Below are positions 52,705 through 60,975 of a DNA stretch of 64,000 nt, piece after piece. Origin of the DNA: Burkholderia sp. E7m39 (GTDB lineage: Bacteria; Pseudomonadota; Gammaproteobacteria; Burkholderiales; Burkholderiaceae); NCBI GenBank assembly GCA_001319865.1, contig BBSL01000409.1, forward strand, positions 1 through 64,000, given 5' to 3'. The notes under the pieces were generated by a model. The model did no database searches. It was not told the DNA's origin and saw nothing but the letters and a program-made list of their open reading frames with translations. Numbering within the stretch: position 1 is the stretch's first letter; each line of letters begins with the position of its first letter. The position numbers and the translations under genes were made by a program.

Positions 52705-53786
52705 TGCCGTCTTCCCCGGTGAAGCGCTTCGACTACCGAGCGTTGCCGTCCCGCGTGCTGTTCGGTGCCGGCAGGCGCCACGACACGCCCGACGAAGTAC
52801 GACAACTAAACTGCGTGCGTCCTTTGATCGTCTCTACACCGGAACAGCGGGAACTCGCGGGAAACATTGCGGCGCTTTTTAATCCGCCGTCTGCGCAATT
52901 CTGCGAGGCTGCAATGCACACGCCGTGGGACGTCACGTCGCGGGCGCTGGCGGTCGTACAGGAAGCGCACGCCGACTGTCTGATCGCTGTGGGCGGTGGG
53001 TCCGCGATAGGTCTTGCGAAAGCAATTGCGCTGCGCACCGGGCTGCCTCAGATCGCGATACCCACCACGTATGCCGGATCCGAAGTCACGCCGATCATCG
53101 GCGAAACGCGGGACGGTGAGAAGCATACGCGCCGCACGCTGGACGTGCTACCGGAAGTGGTGATTTACGACGTCGAACTCACGCTGACATTGCCCGTACG
53201 TTTATCGGCGACGAGTGGTCTCAATGCAATTGCGCACGCAGTCGAAGCGCTGTATTCCGTCGATGCCAATCCCGTCACATCGATCATGGCGGAAGAGGGC
53301 ATCGCGGCGCTTGCTGCCGCCTTGCCTGCGATTCTCGACGATCCTTCCGGTCTCGACGCGCGCAGCCGCGCCCAATACGGCGCCTGGCTGTGCGGAACCT
53401 GCCTGGGCTCGGTCGGGATGGCGCTGCATCACAAGGTGTGTCACGTGCTGGGCGGCATTTTCGATTTGCCTCATGCGGACACGCATGCCGTCATGCTGGC
53501 TCACGTCGTCGCTTATCAGGCCATCGCTGCGCCGCACGCGCTGCAGCGCGTCGCACGCGCGCTGCAGGCCGACGAGGCCTGGACGGGACTGCATGCGCTG
53601 ACGAGCCGATTGGGTGTGCCGCAGTCGCTCGCCGCGATCGGAATGCCGCGCGACGGTATCGCGCGCGCGGCCGAACTGGTGCTTCAGCAGACGTACGCGA
53701 ATCCGCGCACGCCGGATCGGGAATCGGTCAAGGCGATGCTGGAACGAGCGTGGTGCGGGGCGCGGCCACAAACCGACTTGTCGTAA
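52704..53786 (+). CDS. Maleylacetate reductase (iron-containing ADH family)
   Basis: 360 residues. FDYRALPSRVLFGAGRRHDT at the N-terminus, IAVGGGSAIGLAKAIALRTG (NAD-binding), AIPTTYAGSEVTPIIGETRD, and the C-terminal HHKVCHVLGGIFDLPHADTH, all characteristic of maleylacetate reductases. Reduces maleylacetate to 3-oxoadipate, the step after hydroxyquinol ring cleavage by the next gene. Start at ATG 52704 overlaps the previous stop; the GTG at 52701 is possible. Confidence 0.92.
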   Translation: MPSSPVKRFDYRALPSRVLFGAGRRHDTPDEVRQLNCVRPLIVSTPEQRELAGNIAALFNPPSAQFCEAAMHTPWDVTSRALAVVQEAHADCLIAVGGGSAIGLAKAIALRTGLPQIAIPTTYAGSEVTPIIGETRDGEKHTRRTLDVLPEVVIYDVELTLTLPVRLSATSGLNAIAHAVEALYSVDANPVTSIMAEEGIAALAAALPAILDDPSGLDARSRAQYGAWLCGTCLGSVGMALHHKVCHVLGGIFDLPHADTHAVMLAHVVAYQAIAAPHALQRVARALQADEAWTGLHALTSRLGVPQSLAAIGMPRDGIARAAELVLQQTYANPRTPDRESVKAMLERAWCGARPQTDLS

Positions 53787-53797
53787 TAGGAGCAGCA

Positions 53798-54664
53798 ATG
53801 CGCAACTTTAGCGAGGACAACATTACGGCGGCGGTTATGGAGCGTCTGGCAGGATGCAGGGACGAGCGCGTGCGTGAAATCAGCGAAGCGCTGGTGCGTC
53901 ATCTACATGCGTTCGTGAAAGAGATCGAACCGACGGAAGACGAGTGGGCCGCTGCGATCCGCTTTCTGACGCATACTGGGCAGATGTGTTCCGGTACCCG
54001 TCAGGAGTTCATCCTGCTGTCGGACACGCTCGGCGTGTCGATGCTGGTCGATGCGATCAATCATCGTCATCCTGGCGACGCCACGCAATCCACCGTGCTC
54101 GGACCGTTCTATGTCGAAGAAGCCGCTGCGTTGCCACTCGGCGCATCGATTGCAGACGGCATGGAGGGCGAGCCGTTGCTGGTGGAAGGGACGGTACGCG
54201 ATCTGCATGGCGAACCGATAGTAGGTGCGTCGGTCGAGACGTGGCATGCGGACAGTCACGGCTTCTACGACGTGCAGAAGGCATCAGGCAGGACGGAACT
54301 TCATATGCGCGCGCGCTTTCGGACCGATCCGGGCGGCGCATTCTGGTATCGCTCGATCGTGCCCGCCGCGTATCCCATTCCGGACGACGGACCGGTCGGT
54401 CGCATGCTCGATGCGCAAGGACGACATCCGTATCGCCCGGCTCACGTCCACTTCCGCGTCAGTGCGCCAGGTTTCAGGACGCTGGTCACGCACGTGTTCG
54501 TGAGCGGCGACGCCTATCTGGATTCGGATGTCGTGTTTGGCGTAAAGGATGCGTTGATTACGACGCTGTTGCCGCTTGCACCGGGACTCAGTCCAGGCGG
54601 GCATCGCGTCGATGTGCCAGGTTCTCTGCTGACGTATGACTTTGTGCTGCCGCCGCAAACTTGA
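53798..54664 (+). CDS. Hydroxyquinol 1,2-dioxygenase (intradiol)
   Basis: 288 residues. N-terminal helical linker domain (FLTHTGQMCSGTRQEFILLS), then the catalytic beta-sandwich. Fe(III) ligands: Tyr in DSHGFYDVQ, Tyr in VPAAYPIPDDGPVG, His-x-His in RPAHVHFRV. STVLGPFYVEEA is the active-site loop. Sequence style and the linked maleylacetate reductase gene indicate hydroxyquinol rather than catechol. Forms maleylacetate from 1,2,4-trihydroxybenzene. AGGAG ribosome site 6 bases before the ATG. Confidence 0.92.
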   Translation: MRNFSEDNITAAVMERLAGCRDERVREISEALVRHLHAFVKEIEPTEDEWAAAIRFLTHTGQMCSGTRQEFILLSDTLGVSMLVDAINHRHPGDATQSTVLGPFYVEEAAALPLGASIADGMEGEPLLVEGTVRDLHGEPIVGASVETWHADSHGFYDVQKASGRTELHMRARFRTDPGGAFWYRSIVPAAYPIPDDGPVGRMLDAQGRHPYRPAHVHFRVSAPGFRTLVTHVFVSGDAYLDSDVVFGVKDALITTLLPLAPGLSPGGHRVDVPGSLLTYDFVLPPQT

Positions 54665-54708
54665 ACGCCGCATGCCTGCATGCTGGTTTCTCTATTGGAC
54701 CTATTCCC

Positions 54709-55518
54709 ATGCATGAACTGTCGCTGCATCATCTGACTATGCTCGACGCGCATCCGCTGCAACTCGTCGACGCGGCCGCCGCCGCGGGCTTCGAATATTG
54801 CGGCTTGCGGCTGGTCGCGCCCACCGCTGCGGATCCGATCGTGGACGTCGCCAGCAATCCCGCGCTGATTCGCGCACTGCGCGAGCGACTGGATGCAACA
54901 GGCGTCGAACTGCTCGACATCGAAGCGATCTGGCTGGGTCCGCAAACGGACATGGCGGCATTGCTACCTGCGCTCGAAGCGGGCCGCGCGCTCGGTGCGC
55001 GACACGTGCTGAGTGTGGGCAACGATAACGAACGCAACCGTCTGCTGGACAACTTCGGCCGGCTCTGTGAAGCGGCCAACGGTTTTGGACTTTTCGTGGG
55101 ACTCGAATCGATCACGTACTGCGCGGTCAGCACACCCGCCGATGCGCGCGATCTCGTGCTCGCCAGCGGCCAACCGAATGCGCGGGTGCTCATCGACGCC
55201 TTGCAGTTCTTCCGCTCGGGCGCAACGTGCGAACAGATCGGTGCCATCGACCTGGGTCTCGTCGAATACATCCAGATTTGCGATGCGCCATCCGCCGCGC
55301 CACAGACCATCGAGGAACTAAGAAAAGAAGCGAGAACGGCGCGTCTTCTGCCCGGCGATGGCGAGTTGCCGTTACGCGAGCTGCTGTCGACATTGCGACA
55401 CGATCTGCCGCTTGCGGTCGAGGCTCCCACCCTTGCGTTGCGTGGCCTGCCGTTCGACGAGCAGGCGCGGCGAATCCATGCGCATATGCAGACGTTTCTC
55501 GCGGACCAGGTTGCCTGA
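54709..55518 (+). CDS. Sugar phosphate isomerase/epimerase family TIM-barrel protein (hydroxyquinol locus)
   Basis: 269 residues. MHELSLHHLTMLDAHPLQLV, GFEYCGLRLVAP, FVGLESITYCAVSTPADARD with metal Glu, LIDALQFFRSGATCEQIG with Asp, IQICDAP, and LPLAVEAPTLALRGLPFDEQ. Xylose-isomerase-like barrel; unusual in a hydroxyquinol pathway and possibly the enzyme converting a cyclic or dehydroshikimate-like precursor. Start ATG chosen for family fit; the upstream in-frame TTG overlaps the dioxygenase stop. Confidence 0.85.
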   Translation: MHELSLHHLTMLDAHPLQLVDAAAAAGFEYCGLRLVAPTAADPIVDVASNPALIRALRERLDATGVELLDIEAIWLGPQTDMAALLPALEAGRALGARHVLSVGNDNERNRLLDNFGRLCEAANGFGLFVGLESITYCAVSTPADARDLVLASGQPNARVLIDALQFFRSGATCEQIGAIDLGLVEYIQICDAPSAAPQTIEELRKEARTARLLPGDGELPLRELLSTLRHDLPLAVEAPTLALRGLPFDEQARRIHAHMQTFLADQVA

Positions 55519-55527
55519 TGTTAGTAT

Positions 55528-55543
55528 GTTTCCATATGTGAAC
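55528..55543. promoter_or_regulatory. Second-IclR operator candidate, site 4
   Basis: GTTTCCATATGTGAAC, within the palindrome TGTTTCCATATGTGAACA, lies 11 bp before the IclR ATG, indicating autoregulation. Confidence 0.55.
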
Positions 55544-55554
55544 AGGAGTCGGGC

Positions 55555-56355
55555 ATGTTACTGGAAGACGAATCGAGTGGCGTGGTCAAGTCGGCGGATC
55601 GCGTGCTGGATGTGATCGAGTTGCTCGCCAGGTGGGGACGGGAGATGTCACATACGGAAATCGCCGACACGCTTGAAATACCGAAGAGCTCGCTCACCAA
55701 GCTGCTCAAGAATCTCACTGCGCGCGGCTTCGTCGAATTCGTGCCGCTAACCAAAGGCTACCGGCTCGGGGAAGCGCTGATCAGACTTTCGGAGCAGTCG
55801 ACGCATAGCCGTTCACTCATCAACTGCGCTCAGCCCGTGCTGAGCGAGATCACGCAGCAGACGCTGGAATCGTGTGCACTCAACCAGCTTAAGGGAGATC
55901 AGGTAGAAGTCGTCGCGACGGTCACGAGTCCGCAACGGCTTGTTTCGCATTTGCGCTTGGGCGATCTTGCACCGCTTTACGCCGTGTCGGGCGGTAAAGT
56001 GATCCTCGCGTTTCTTCCGGATCAGATGCGCAGCGAGTACATGAAGACGGTGAAAATGCAGGCCATCACGCCAGCGACGATGACCACCAAGAAGGTGCTG
56101 CTCGCTCAGATCGAGACTATCCGGCAAAGCGGCGTTGCCTATTCGATGGAGGAATACACGCCGGGGATCGTCGGCGTGGGTGTGCCGGTGCTGTCGTCAT
56201 CGGGCTTTCCGCTTGGATCGCTGAACGTCGCGATTCCATCGGTGCGCTATTCCGAGAAAGTCGGCGCACGGGCCGCAGCAATACTGCGATCGTCCGCCGA
56301 ACGCATACGACGTCAATACATTTCAGCCAATGGCGAGGGCGCGCGCGGCATTTGA
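55555..56355 (+). CDS. IclR family transcriptional regulator (hydroxyquinol locus)
   Basis: 266 residues. HTH SADRVLDVIELLARWGREMS, HTEIADTLEIPKSSLTKLLK; effector domain with GDQVEVVATVTSPQRLVSHL and SMEEYTPGIVGVGVPVLSSS. Distinct from the IclR of operon 1. Sites resembling GTTTCCATAT-n-GTGAAC at four places in the locus are candidate operators. Follows the TIM-barrel gene by 36 bp. Confidence 0.92.
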   Translation: MLLEDESSGVVKSADRVLDVIELLARWGREMSHTEIADTLEIPKSSLTKLLKNLTARGFVEFVPLTKGYRLGEALIRLSEQSTHSRSLINCAQPVLSEITQQTLESCALNQLKGDQVEVVATVTSPQRLVSHLRLGDLAPLYAVSGGKVILAFLPDQMRSEYMKTVKMQAITPATMTTKKVLLAQIETIRQSGVAYSMEEYTPGIVGVGVPVLSSSGFPLGSLNVAIPSVRYSEKVGARAAAILRSSAERIRRQYISANGEGARGI

Positions 56356-56437
56356 TATGCCCGTGGGCGATCGGGTGCGGGCTCGCTACGAAACGCAATA
56401 GCGCATTGTCAAGACAGATAGGTAGGATACAAATCAT

Positions 56438-57415
56438 ATGACGGAGCGAATCAACAAGGCAGAAAGAGCGGTTGAGTTTCCATCGGTCGGGGTCGGAGCG
56501 GGCAGTCTGGCGAACGCAGCAGGCGAGCAGGCATTCTTTGGAATGGTTCATGCCGCATGGGCGAGCGGCGTTCGCTATTTCGACACCTCGGCGGCGTATC
56601 TGGGCGGCGAAAGCGAGCAACGGCTTGGCGCAGCGCTCGCGGATTTTCCTCGAGAAGAACTTTACCTATCGACAAAGCTCGGCAGATATTTGCGCCAGCC
56701 CGGCGCAAGCGCGATGCCCGGCGGGGGCGACTATTTTCTGGACTACACCTACGATACGACGCTCAGATCGGTTGAACGCAGCTTGTCTCAGCTCAGGGTC
56801 GATCGGCTCGATGCCGTTTATATCCATGATCTCGATCCCGGCTTTGCCGGAACCGCGTATCGCGACGAACTTGACTCCGCGGTCGAAGGCGCTTTCGCTG
56901 CGTTGCGGCGTATGAAGGAAGAGAAGGTGGTCGGAGCGATCGGTGTGGCCAGTATGGACTGGCGTGCCTGTCTGGACTTTGCCGAACGGGCAACTGTCGA
57001 TGTTGTGATGCCTGCCGGAGAATACTCGTTGCTTCGCGCGGACAGTACTGCGCTACTGAACCACTGCGCGGAGAAGGGCATTGCGTGGATCGCCGCGTCG
57101 CCTTTCAATTCCGGCATTCTTGCGACGGGCGCGCGCGCTGATGCGTACTACAACATGCGGCCGGCGACGCCAGAGGTTTTGTTGCAAGTGGGAAAACTGG
57201 AGCGTATCTGTCAGCGTCATCATGTGTCTCTGGCGACGGCGGCCCTGCAGTTTCCTCTGCGGCACCCGGCTGTTACCACTATCGTATTCGGCGCGAAGAC
57301 AGCAGTTGAATTCGACCAGTCCTTTGCACGGCTCTCCGACAAAGCATCCGATGAGTTCTGGCAGGAAATGGAGGATTTCCTGGCGGAGTCAAAGGACTGG
57401 GAGAAACACACTTAA
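56438..57415 (+). CDS. Aldo/keto reductase (D-threo-aldose 1-dehydrogenase type)
   Basis: 325 residues. VGVGAGSLANAAGEQAFFGM, catalytic Asp and Tyr in YFDTSAAYLGGESE, Lys in LSTKLGRYLR, His in VYIHDLDPG; ASPFNSGILATG and TIVFGAKTAVEFDQ near the C-terminus. This is the subgroup acting on L-fucose, D-arabinose and terpenoid alcohols (pyridoxal-type). 82 bp after the IclR gene. The pairing of sugar-type AKR with the TIM barrel hints that the substrate is a cyclic polyol or pyranose-like compound. Confidence 0.9.
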   Translation: MTERINKAERAVEFPSVGVGAGSLANAAGEQAFFGMVHAAWASGVRYFDTSAAYLGGESEQRLGAALADFPREELYLSTKLGRYLRQPGASAMPGGGDYFLDYTYDTTLRSVERSLSQLRVDRLDAVYIHDLDPGFAGTAYRDELDSAVEGAFAALRRMKEEKVVGAIGVASMDWRACLDFAERATVDVVMPAGEYSLLRADSTALLNHCAEKGIAWIAASPFNSGILATGARADAYYNMRPATPEVLLQVGKLERICQRHHVSLATAALQFPLRHPAVTTIVFGAKTAVEFDQSFARLSDKASDEFWQEMEDFLAESKDWEKHT

Positions 57416-57429
57416 ACATTATTTCGCGG

Positions 57430-58250
57430 GTTTCGCAGTGTGACTCGACGGATGCGAGCTTTTGCCTTTACCGGGCATCCGGTTTCGTGTTGGCAAGCGT
57501 GGCATCGACCAGTTCGCGGGTCCGGAGCCCAGTCATGTAGCCGAAATCGAGCGGGAAGCGCAACCGCTGCGCGCCCACATTCGCCGTCCGTCGGGCGCGC
57601 GAGGCGTCGAGCGGTGTTGGATTGCTGCCGCGAACATCGACGTCCGCGAACGGATTGATCGGCCAGCGGAACAGCGTGCCAGGGCAGACAGCACGTGGGC
57701 CACCGAACGCATGGAGAGACTACCATTGAAGGGGGCGCTAGCCAGGCGACGTGCATAGACGCACGGCGCGCCGGCAGGTTCAACGATGGCCCCCGGGATC
57801 GGGCGCTTGCGCTCCTTCCGGTGGATGCGCCGGGTCGCGGGTGACTCGTGCAGCGCGGGCCAGGTTTGGACCGTCCGGTCGTCATTGGTCGCTTCAAGCG
57901 CGCACGTTGCGCGCGGCACGCGGAAGGTACTCGCTGTCCCGTCGAACTCGTGCGGCAGGCGGATCGCGTCTCACGTCACGATGTCGTTTCGCTGGGTGAT
58001 GGCCACCAGCGCACGCTCCTTTTCGCGTGAGCGCCGGCCAGGCAGCGAAGAACGTTTCCATCGCACGGGCACTGGCCACGCCGAGTCCGGGCACCGCCTC
58101 CATGACTGGCGATGGCGCGGAATGCGCACGGTCAGCTCCGCGAGCGTCGAGATGCCGTGCGCGTTCAACGCCCGCACCGCGCGTGGCCCGAAGCATTGTG
58201 CGACGTCGAAACGGTAGCTAACTGCCGCGTTGCAAGGAACGCGAAGCACT
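57430..58250 (-). pseudogene. Decayed tyrosine recombinase/integrase
   Basis: Fragments of a Burkholderia-type phage-integrase-family protein are readable in order across several frames on the minus strand: ALNAHGISTLAELTVRIPRH, EKERALVAITQRNDIV, PRATCALEATNDD, TVQTWPALHESPATRRIHRK, then GYMTGLRTRELVDATLANT, which holds the box-I catalytic Arg. No HxxR or Tyr box follows: the remnant stops close to the 3' end of the aldo/keto reductase. At least three frameshifts. Likely a relic of the element border next to the catabolic locus. Confidence 0.7.
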
Positions 58251-58767
58251 ATCAGCGGCGATGAACGGCGATGGTGCTGTGTATCCTGAAGCACGCTGCA
58301 GGACGAAACGGGACGCTCTTTGATCCTGACGGAAGGGAAATTGGTGATGCAGCGTTGCTCTGAAGGAGCTAACCGATCGTCGATGTCCCTTTCGATGGTT
58401 GAAAGTGGCCGACTTCACGCGCACGTCTATGTTGCTGCAAGCCGTCGTTCATGATCGATGAGATCACGCCAACAGTCGTCGCTTTGTGGCCTCATCATCC
58501 AATGGGTGCTATCGGCCAGCAGCGGTCGTTGGATACGTCCGTGGTGTGGCCATTCGGGCGGCGCTTCGGCTCACGAAGCGGCCATTAACATGGTTTCGTT
58601 CTGCCTTGAACCGGCTCGTTTGAACGCGATGCGAGGAGGCCGCGCGAATATCGAGCAGAGCCTGCCCTTCATGCCTTCCCTTGCAACGGCGTCGCCGTTG
58701 AAAACATAACATTCCTGTCCTCAAGGCGCGCCATTGTAGTCAAAGGGGATGCGGTTGGATTCAACCA
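58251..58767. other. Stretch without supported genes
   Basis: 517 bp between the integrase relic and the BON gene. Short open frames on both strands lack ribosome sites and recognisable families; probably more decayed mobile DNA. Confidence 0.4.
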
Positions 58768-59121
58768 TTAATGCCCTTCTTCTTCCACTGTCAAATTGTT
58801 CTGGACCGACGTAACTCCAGAAACACCCTCAGCAACCTTCCCTGCGAGATCTATCTGTGCCTGTTTCGGAACCATTCCTACAAGATAGATCTTGCCGCTA
58901 CGAGCGATGGCGTGAACATCGCTCCAGTCCATGCCTTTTTGCTTGTACAACGCCGTCTGAACTCGCTTCGCCAACTCTCTATTTGCTGCTCTATTCGACG
59001 AACTAGAGGGGGCTGTTGGCGAAGCTGCCACACCCGTCTCCTGCGCGCTAACGACGGGTCCGGTGGCGACAACGGCACTGACGGTGATCGCTGCGGCAAC
59101 GTAGGTCTTCATGGATTTCAT
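58768..59121 (-). CDS. BON-domain periplasmic protein
   Basis: 117 residues. Signal peptide MKSMKTYVAAAITVSAVVAT, cleavage near VSAQE. A single BON domain follows: NRELAKRVQTALYKQKGMDW, GKIYLVGMVPKQAQIDLAGK, and VSGVTSVQNNLTV. BON proteins bind membranes or phospholipids and are osmotic-stress linked. AAGGAGA ribosome site before the ATG; the longer frame extension is rejected. Confidence 0.9.
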   Translation of the reverse strand: MKSMKTYVAAAITVSAVVATGPVVSAQETGVAASPTAPSSSSNRAANRELAKRVQTALYKQKGMDWSDVHAIARSGKIYLVGMVPKQAQIDLAGKVAEGVSGVTSVQNNLTVEEEGH

Positions 59122-60253
59122 CTCTTCTCCTTCAGGTGAGTTCCAAACTGGGTGGAGAGACTCGAATAGATCGCTGGTCAATCAAAGTGCGGCGAAAGAA
59201 AATCCCGACGTTGATGACCCGCGGCCACGACGTTCAGCAATCGGATTGTAGGACTATCCTCGTCCGATGCCCACCTTTAGGCGCATGTGGAACCGCTGGA
59301 GAGTCCTTTCTGCCGGACCTTCGACTCGTGGGTCAGGGCCACTTTTCTTGTGAAAGACACCGTGATTGGGCGAATGGTCGCTGTCAAATTGGAAGCAGCC
59401 GTTGAAATGACGCTGCATTCAACGACCGCAACGGGTCGTGAGTACTCGTTGACTCGCATCGCACCGGACATCCGAGGCTACCACGGTGCGAATGACCGCA
59501 AAGCGCCTATCAACTGCCTCACAGTGGTTGACACTTCAATGTCAGCAAAGGTCGATGTCGAGTCAATCGGCTCGGCAGTTCGCCAGCGGGATTGCTCTTG
59601 GCCGTCCCCGCTTCGAGCACTCGCCAGCAGACGACCGGTCGTAATGGGTACGCTCTGAGGTGCCCGCACTGAAGGCGGCAAAGAGTTCGAATGTTTTTGA
59701 CTCCATGAGAGCTTCCAGTCTCAATCGCATGGGGGCTTGTGGATCGGCACGCCCTCATTTTGATTGTTCGATTCCGGATATCGAAGTTGGAACTGCTTGC
59801 GGCCTCGAGTGTTTGTGTCGCCATAGTGTTTGGCTGCGCGACGATCGAAGGTGACTTGGCAAGAGGGCACCGATTCTCTGCCTTGTGCGTGCAAAGTGTG
59901 ATGGCGTATCACTGCGTTTCATCTAACGTAGAGTTGTTGTCGCCCGCGCACGCTCGTACATCGCAAGTTGGTTGCGATGTGCGAGGGCAGAGATTGCGGG
60001 TAGACAAAGCGGGGCCGATCGAGCTTTGGCGTGGCCCTGCGGGAGGGCGGGCGACCTCTCGAATTATTGCAGTGGCGAATTTCCGTGGGGACCCTAGCGA
60101 AAGAGGTTGATACTGAACATATTAAAATCGGCTTTCATTTTTTGAGGTCTATTGCACGGCCGTCCAGCGGCGTTTCCGAGTCTATTGCTCAATTCTCACG
60201 GTCTGTTGTGCAGGGACAGACTCACACCGATCACATCAACACCACGCCTTGAA
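59122..60253. other. Long gene-free region
   Basis: 1.1 kb. Open frames exist on both strands (for example 59287-59658 and 59739-60110) but have no convincing ribosome sites and no recognised family. AT content is higher than in the flanking genes. Looks like degenerate or horizontally acquired DNA. Confidence 0.45.
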
Positions 60254-60274
60254 TTATTGAACGTTCAGTCATAA
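60254..60274. promoter_or_regulatory. TetR operator candidate, tetR promoter
   Basis: TTATTGAACG continues into TTCAGTCATAA; the core TGAACGTTCA is a perfect palindrome. Ends 10 bp before the TetR ATG. Shares 17 of 21 positions with 60944-60964. Confidence 0.6.
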
Positions 60275-60284
60275 ACTGTTGGAC

Positions 60285-60929
60285 ATGAACGATACCAACC
60301 GACCCCGCGCTGCGCCCCAGCGCGTCTCTGCCGCCCGTTCCGAAGGCGCCTGCGGGCGCGGCCGGCCGCGCGAATTCGACACGGATGCCGTGCTCACCGA
60401 GGCAGGCAACGTGTTCTGGCGGCGCGGCTTTCATGCGACCTCCATCGACGATCTCTGTCATGCCACGGGCGTGCTGCGCGGCAGCCTATACGGCGTGTTC
60501 GGCGACAAGCACGGCATCATGATGGCCGCGCTGGATCACTACGCCGAAGGGGCGGTCGCGGGCCTCGTCGAGCGCCTTAACGCGAACGTCGCGCCAGACG
60601 TGGCGCTGCGCAATGCGCTGCTGCATCACACGCGCGTCGCGTCGTCGCTGAGGGGCTGCTTCATCACCAACAGCACACTTGAACTGCAACCGGAAGACGA
60701 GGCGCTGCACGCGAAAATCCGCGCCATCCAGCGGCGCGTCGTCACGTTGCTGTCGGCTGCCGTGATTCGCGGACAGGCGGCGGGCGTGTTCGACAGCGAT
60801 CTCGACGAACGGGCGGTCGCGGATTTCCTGCATTGCGTGACGCAGGGCTTGCGCGTGCTCAACCGGTGCAGCCGCAGCGAAGACGAATTGCGAGCCATCG
60901 TCGATATCGCGATGCGCGCACTGACCTGA
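60285..60929 (+). CDS. TetR family transcriptional regulator
   Basis: 214 residues. GRGRPREFDTDAVLTEAGNV, FWRRGFHATSIDDLCHATGV, LRGSLYGVFGDKHGI: TetR HTH of the AcrR/NemR-like type. C-terminal ligand domain with RVASSLRGCFITNSTLEL; the Cys in RGCFITN is conserved in related redox/electrophile sensors. Sites at 60254 and 60944 put it in control of itself and the MFS pump. An in-frame TTG lies two codons earlier. Confidence 0.92.
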   Translation: MNDTNRPRAAPQRVSAARSEGACGRGRPREFDTDAVLTEAGNVFWRRGFHATSIDDLCHATGVLRGSLYGVFGDKHGIMMAALDHYAEGAVAGLVERLNANVAPDVALRNALLHHTRVASSLRGCFITNSTLELQPEDEALHAKIRAIQRRVVTLLSAAVIRGQAAGVFDSDLDERAVADFLHCVTQGLRVLNRCSRSEDELRAIVDIAMRALT

Positions 60930-60943
60930 TTTTTTTTGTCGAA

Positions 60944-60964
60944 TTATTGAACGAATAGTCATGA
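60944..60964. promoter_or_regulatory. TetR operator candidate, MFS gene
   Basis: TTATTGAACG followed by AATAGTCATGA: one intact half of the tetR-site palindrome with the same flanks, overlapping the first possible ATG of the MFS gene. Confidence 0.5.
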
Positions 60965-60975
60965 ATTATAGATGC

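Noticed and set aside
59739..60110. Possible lipoprotein-like frame in the 1.1-kb gene-poor region
   Set aside because: Starts at a GTG without ribosome site and the downstream sequence does not resemble a folded protein.
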